Assembly: GCA_000149265.1 (NCBI GenBank)
Contig: CH003211.1
Location: forward strand, 471,404 to 535,403
DNA: 64,000 nt
From: Ciona savignyi
Taxonomy: Eukaryota; Chordata; Ascidiacea; Phlebobranchia; Cionidae
Direction: 5' to 3'
Below the pieces are notes generated by a model. It was not told where the DNA came from, searched no databases, and was given only the letters and a program-made list of their open reading frames with translations. Both the position numbers and the translations under genes were made by a program. Numbering within the stretch: the first letter of the stretch is position 1; each line of letters begins with the position of its first letter. This document shows, in pieces, positions 62,473 through 64,000 of the stretch.

Positions 62473-62758
62473 TCATTTTTGCTTGAATGCATTTTGAAAC
62501 TGTTGCTTCGATAAGTTAATGCAGTCTCTGTGGAACCATCTTTCGCATTTGTCGCAGCATATCTAAATAAAATACAAACCAGTATTAACAGTGTAAAATC
62601 ACCATATATCCCACACCCAAAGCTGGGAGGTCATGGCGTACACACAGTAAGCTGAGGGGTGTGAAAACACTTCATGTGTTTTACCACTTACAGGAAAACA
62701 AAGATCAGAAGACTTACCCAGTCTGTTTTAGCTTTTCCACAGTTCAGTTTTTCACACA
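62473..62758 (-). pseudogene. PHD-finger-like two-exon fragment, possibly degenerate
   Basis: Two exon-like pieces, 62718-62758 and 62473-62562, join in phase 0 across a GT-AG intron to read CEKLNCGKAKTDW then ICCDKCERWFHRDCINL, ending at a TGA (62473-62475). The C-x2-C-x4-H-x2-C core with WFH is typical of PHD zinc fingers. The last Cys pair of a full PHD finger is missing before the stop, and no upstream exon was found before the tandem repeats at 63116. It could be the 3' end of a gene starting further right, or a relic of a retrotransposon carrying a PHD finger. The reading is my own splice prediction. Confidence 0.4.
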
Positions 62759-63115
62759 CTCAACAAAGGTTATTTCTGGGCTCTGGGGAAAAACACTTAA
62801 TTTAGTTCATTAAATGTCAAAGCATCAAAGTTATAGCCATACGTCTAATCAATTAACAGAAGATTACTGTTTCATCCCAGAGTCCAACTTGCTTTCCCTA
62901 GGTTAATGCATTTTGTTTATTATTTTAATTAAATAAACTAAATTACTGGGTCGAAATCACAGCGTAGTGGTGTACACAGTATCAAAACCAATGCATATCA
63001 TTTTATTCACATATAATTAGTTATGGGTCCCAATTGAAAAATTGGGACACATATTGTTTTTGTCCAATTTTTTTTTCTTTTTTTTTTTTTTCTTTTTTTT
63101 CTTTGTCAAAGGTTT
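62759..63115. other. No gene seen; ends in a poly-T tract
   Basis: AT-rich sequence without a supported exon. 63061-63104 is a T run with a few C bases, directly before the first copy of the long tandem repeat. It could be the poly(A) tail of a minus-strand retroposed sequence or simple repeat. Confidence 0.4.
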
Positions 63116-64000
63116 GACAGGCATGGCATGGCGCCCCGACATCTACCAGAACGAATAATGGAATCATAATGAAACTTAGCCATTTGTTAGACAACATGGT
63201 CTAGATATGCAGAAACCAAAATTTTGGGTGATAAAACAAGGGGAATTCCCCTGGGAGGTTAAAAACCAAAACAGTATTTTTATAAAAAAAATTAGCTTTT
63301 TGTGACATAGCGCTTAAACAGCTGCTCCAATTTGAATAAGATTTGGTAGAATGTAAGTGCCTTAGACACTGATTTAACACTTGGAAAAAATAAAAAAATT
63401 ACCTGGGGAAATACCCTAAAAATAAGATTTTGTTCTCAAATCATGATTGTGACAGGCATGGCATGTCGCCCCGACATCTACCAAAAGGAATAATGAAATC
63501 GTAATGAAACTTAGCCATTTGTTAGACAACATGGTCTAGATATGCAGAAACCAAAATGTTGAGTGATAAGTCAAGGGGAATTCCCCTGGAAGGTTAAAAA
63601 CCAAAACGGTATTTTTTATTAAAAAAATTAGCTTTTTGTGGCATAGCGCTTAAACAGCTGCTCCAATTTAAATAAGATTTGGTAGAATGTAAGTGCATTA
63701 GTCACTGATTTAACACTTAGAAGAAATAAAAAAAGTACTTAGGGAAATACCCTAAAAATAAGATTTTGTTCTCAAATCATGATTGTGACAAGCATGCCAT
63801 GTCGCCCCGACATCTGCCAAAAGAAATAATGGAATCGTAATGAAAATTTGACATTTGTAAAAGAACATGGTTTAGATACGAAGAAACCAAAATTTTGGGT
63901 AATGAATCCAGGGATATTCCCCTGAGACGTTAAATCCAAAAGGTTATTTTTCCAATAAATTAGCTATTTGGGGCATATAGCGCTGGAACGGCTGCTCTAA
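63116..64000. repeat. Tandem repeat of about 335 bp, three copies, running off the right edge
   Basis: GACA(G/A)GCATG starts copies at 63116, 63451 and 63787, a period of 335-336 bp. Each copy has GTCGCCCCGACATCT (GGCGCCCCG in the first), TGGTCTAGATATG (TGGTTTAGATACG in the third), GGGGAATTCCCCTGG and GGCATAGCGCTTAAACAGCT-like blocks in the same order. Copies 1 and 2 are very similar and copy 3 has diverged. No long ORF is conserved between copies, so a satellite or an internal repeat of a larger element is more likely than a gene. Confidence 0.9.

Overview
This is eukaryotic nuclear DNA. Genes are split into many short exons by small AT-rich introns of a few hundred bases. All seven recognisable genes are animal genes: an axonemal dynein heavy chain, a mitochondrial tRNA 2-thiouridylase, cytoplasmic isoleucyl-tRNA synthetase, a CARD plus death-domain adaptor, ORC4, rabenosyn-5 and one unrecognised gene. 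The compact layout, tRNA-derived SINEs ending in TATCC repeats, and acceptor-like AGs just before several start codons suggest a tunicate such as Ciona. That assignment is an inference from gene content and style, not a database match.

Layout from left to right. Positions 1-24825 (minus) hold 51 exons of a dynein heavy chain of the DNAH12/DNAH7 type, from the start codon to the microtubule-binding domain; the 3' end lies beyond the left edge. Positions 26718-29816 (minus) hold a four-exon gene for a 533-residue protein that I do not recognise. Positions 31346-35417 (minus) are TRMU in eight exons. Positions 36369-48710 (minus) are IARS1 in 28 exons, with a one-base frame disturbance in the exon coding the KMSKR signature. 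Positions 50137-51362 (plus) are a CRADD/RAIDD-like gene, followed by ORC4 at 51716-53427 (plus). Positions 54771-60533 (minus) are rabenosyn-5. The right end has a 22-bp minisatellite (about 60882-61325), SINE pieces, two exons of a PHD-finger-like sequence (62473-62758, minus) and three tandem copies of a unit of about 335 bp running off the edge.

The four left-hand genes lie head-to-tail on the minus strand. IARS1 and the CRADD-like gene are divergent across 1.4 kb, and ORC4 and rabenosyn-5 are convergent. I see no shared pathway. TRMU and IARS1 both act on tRNA, but adjacency alone is weak evidence of functional linkage.

Exon boundaries were read by hand. Each intron was required to have GT-AG ends (one GC-AG exception), compatible phase, and protein continuity with the family. 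The in-window dynein total (8274 nt, 2758 codons) and the full totals for the unrecognised gene (534 codons), TRMU (435), CRADD-like (223), ORC4 (436) and rabenosyn-5 (593) all divide by three. IARS1 divides by three only if one base is removed. Untranslated regions and transcription starts were not determined.
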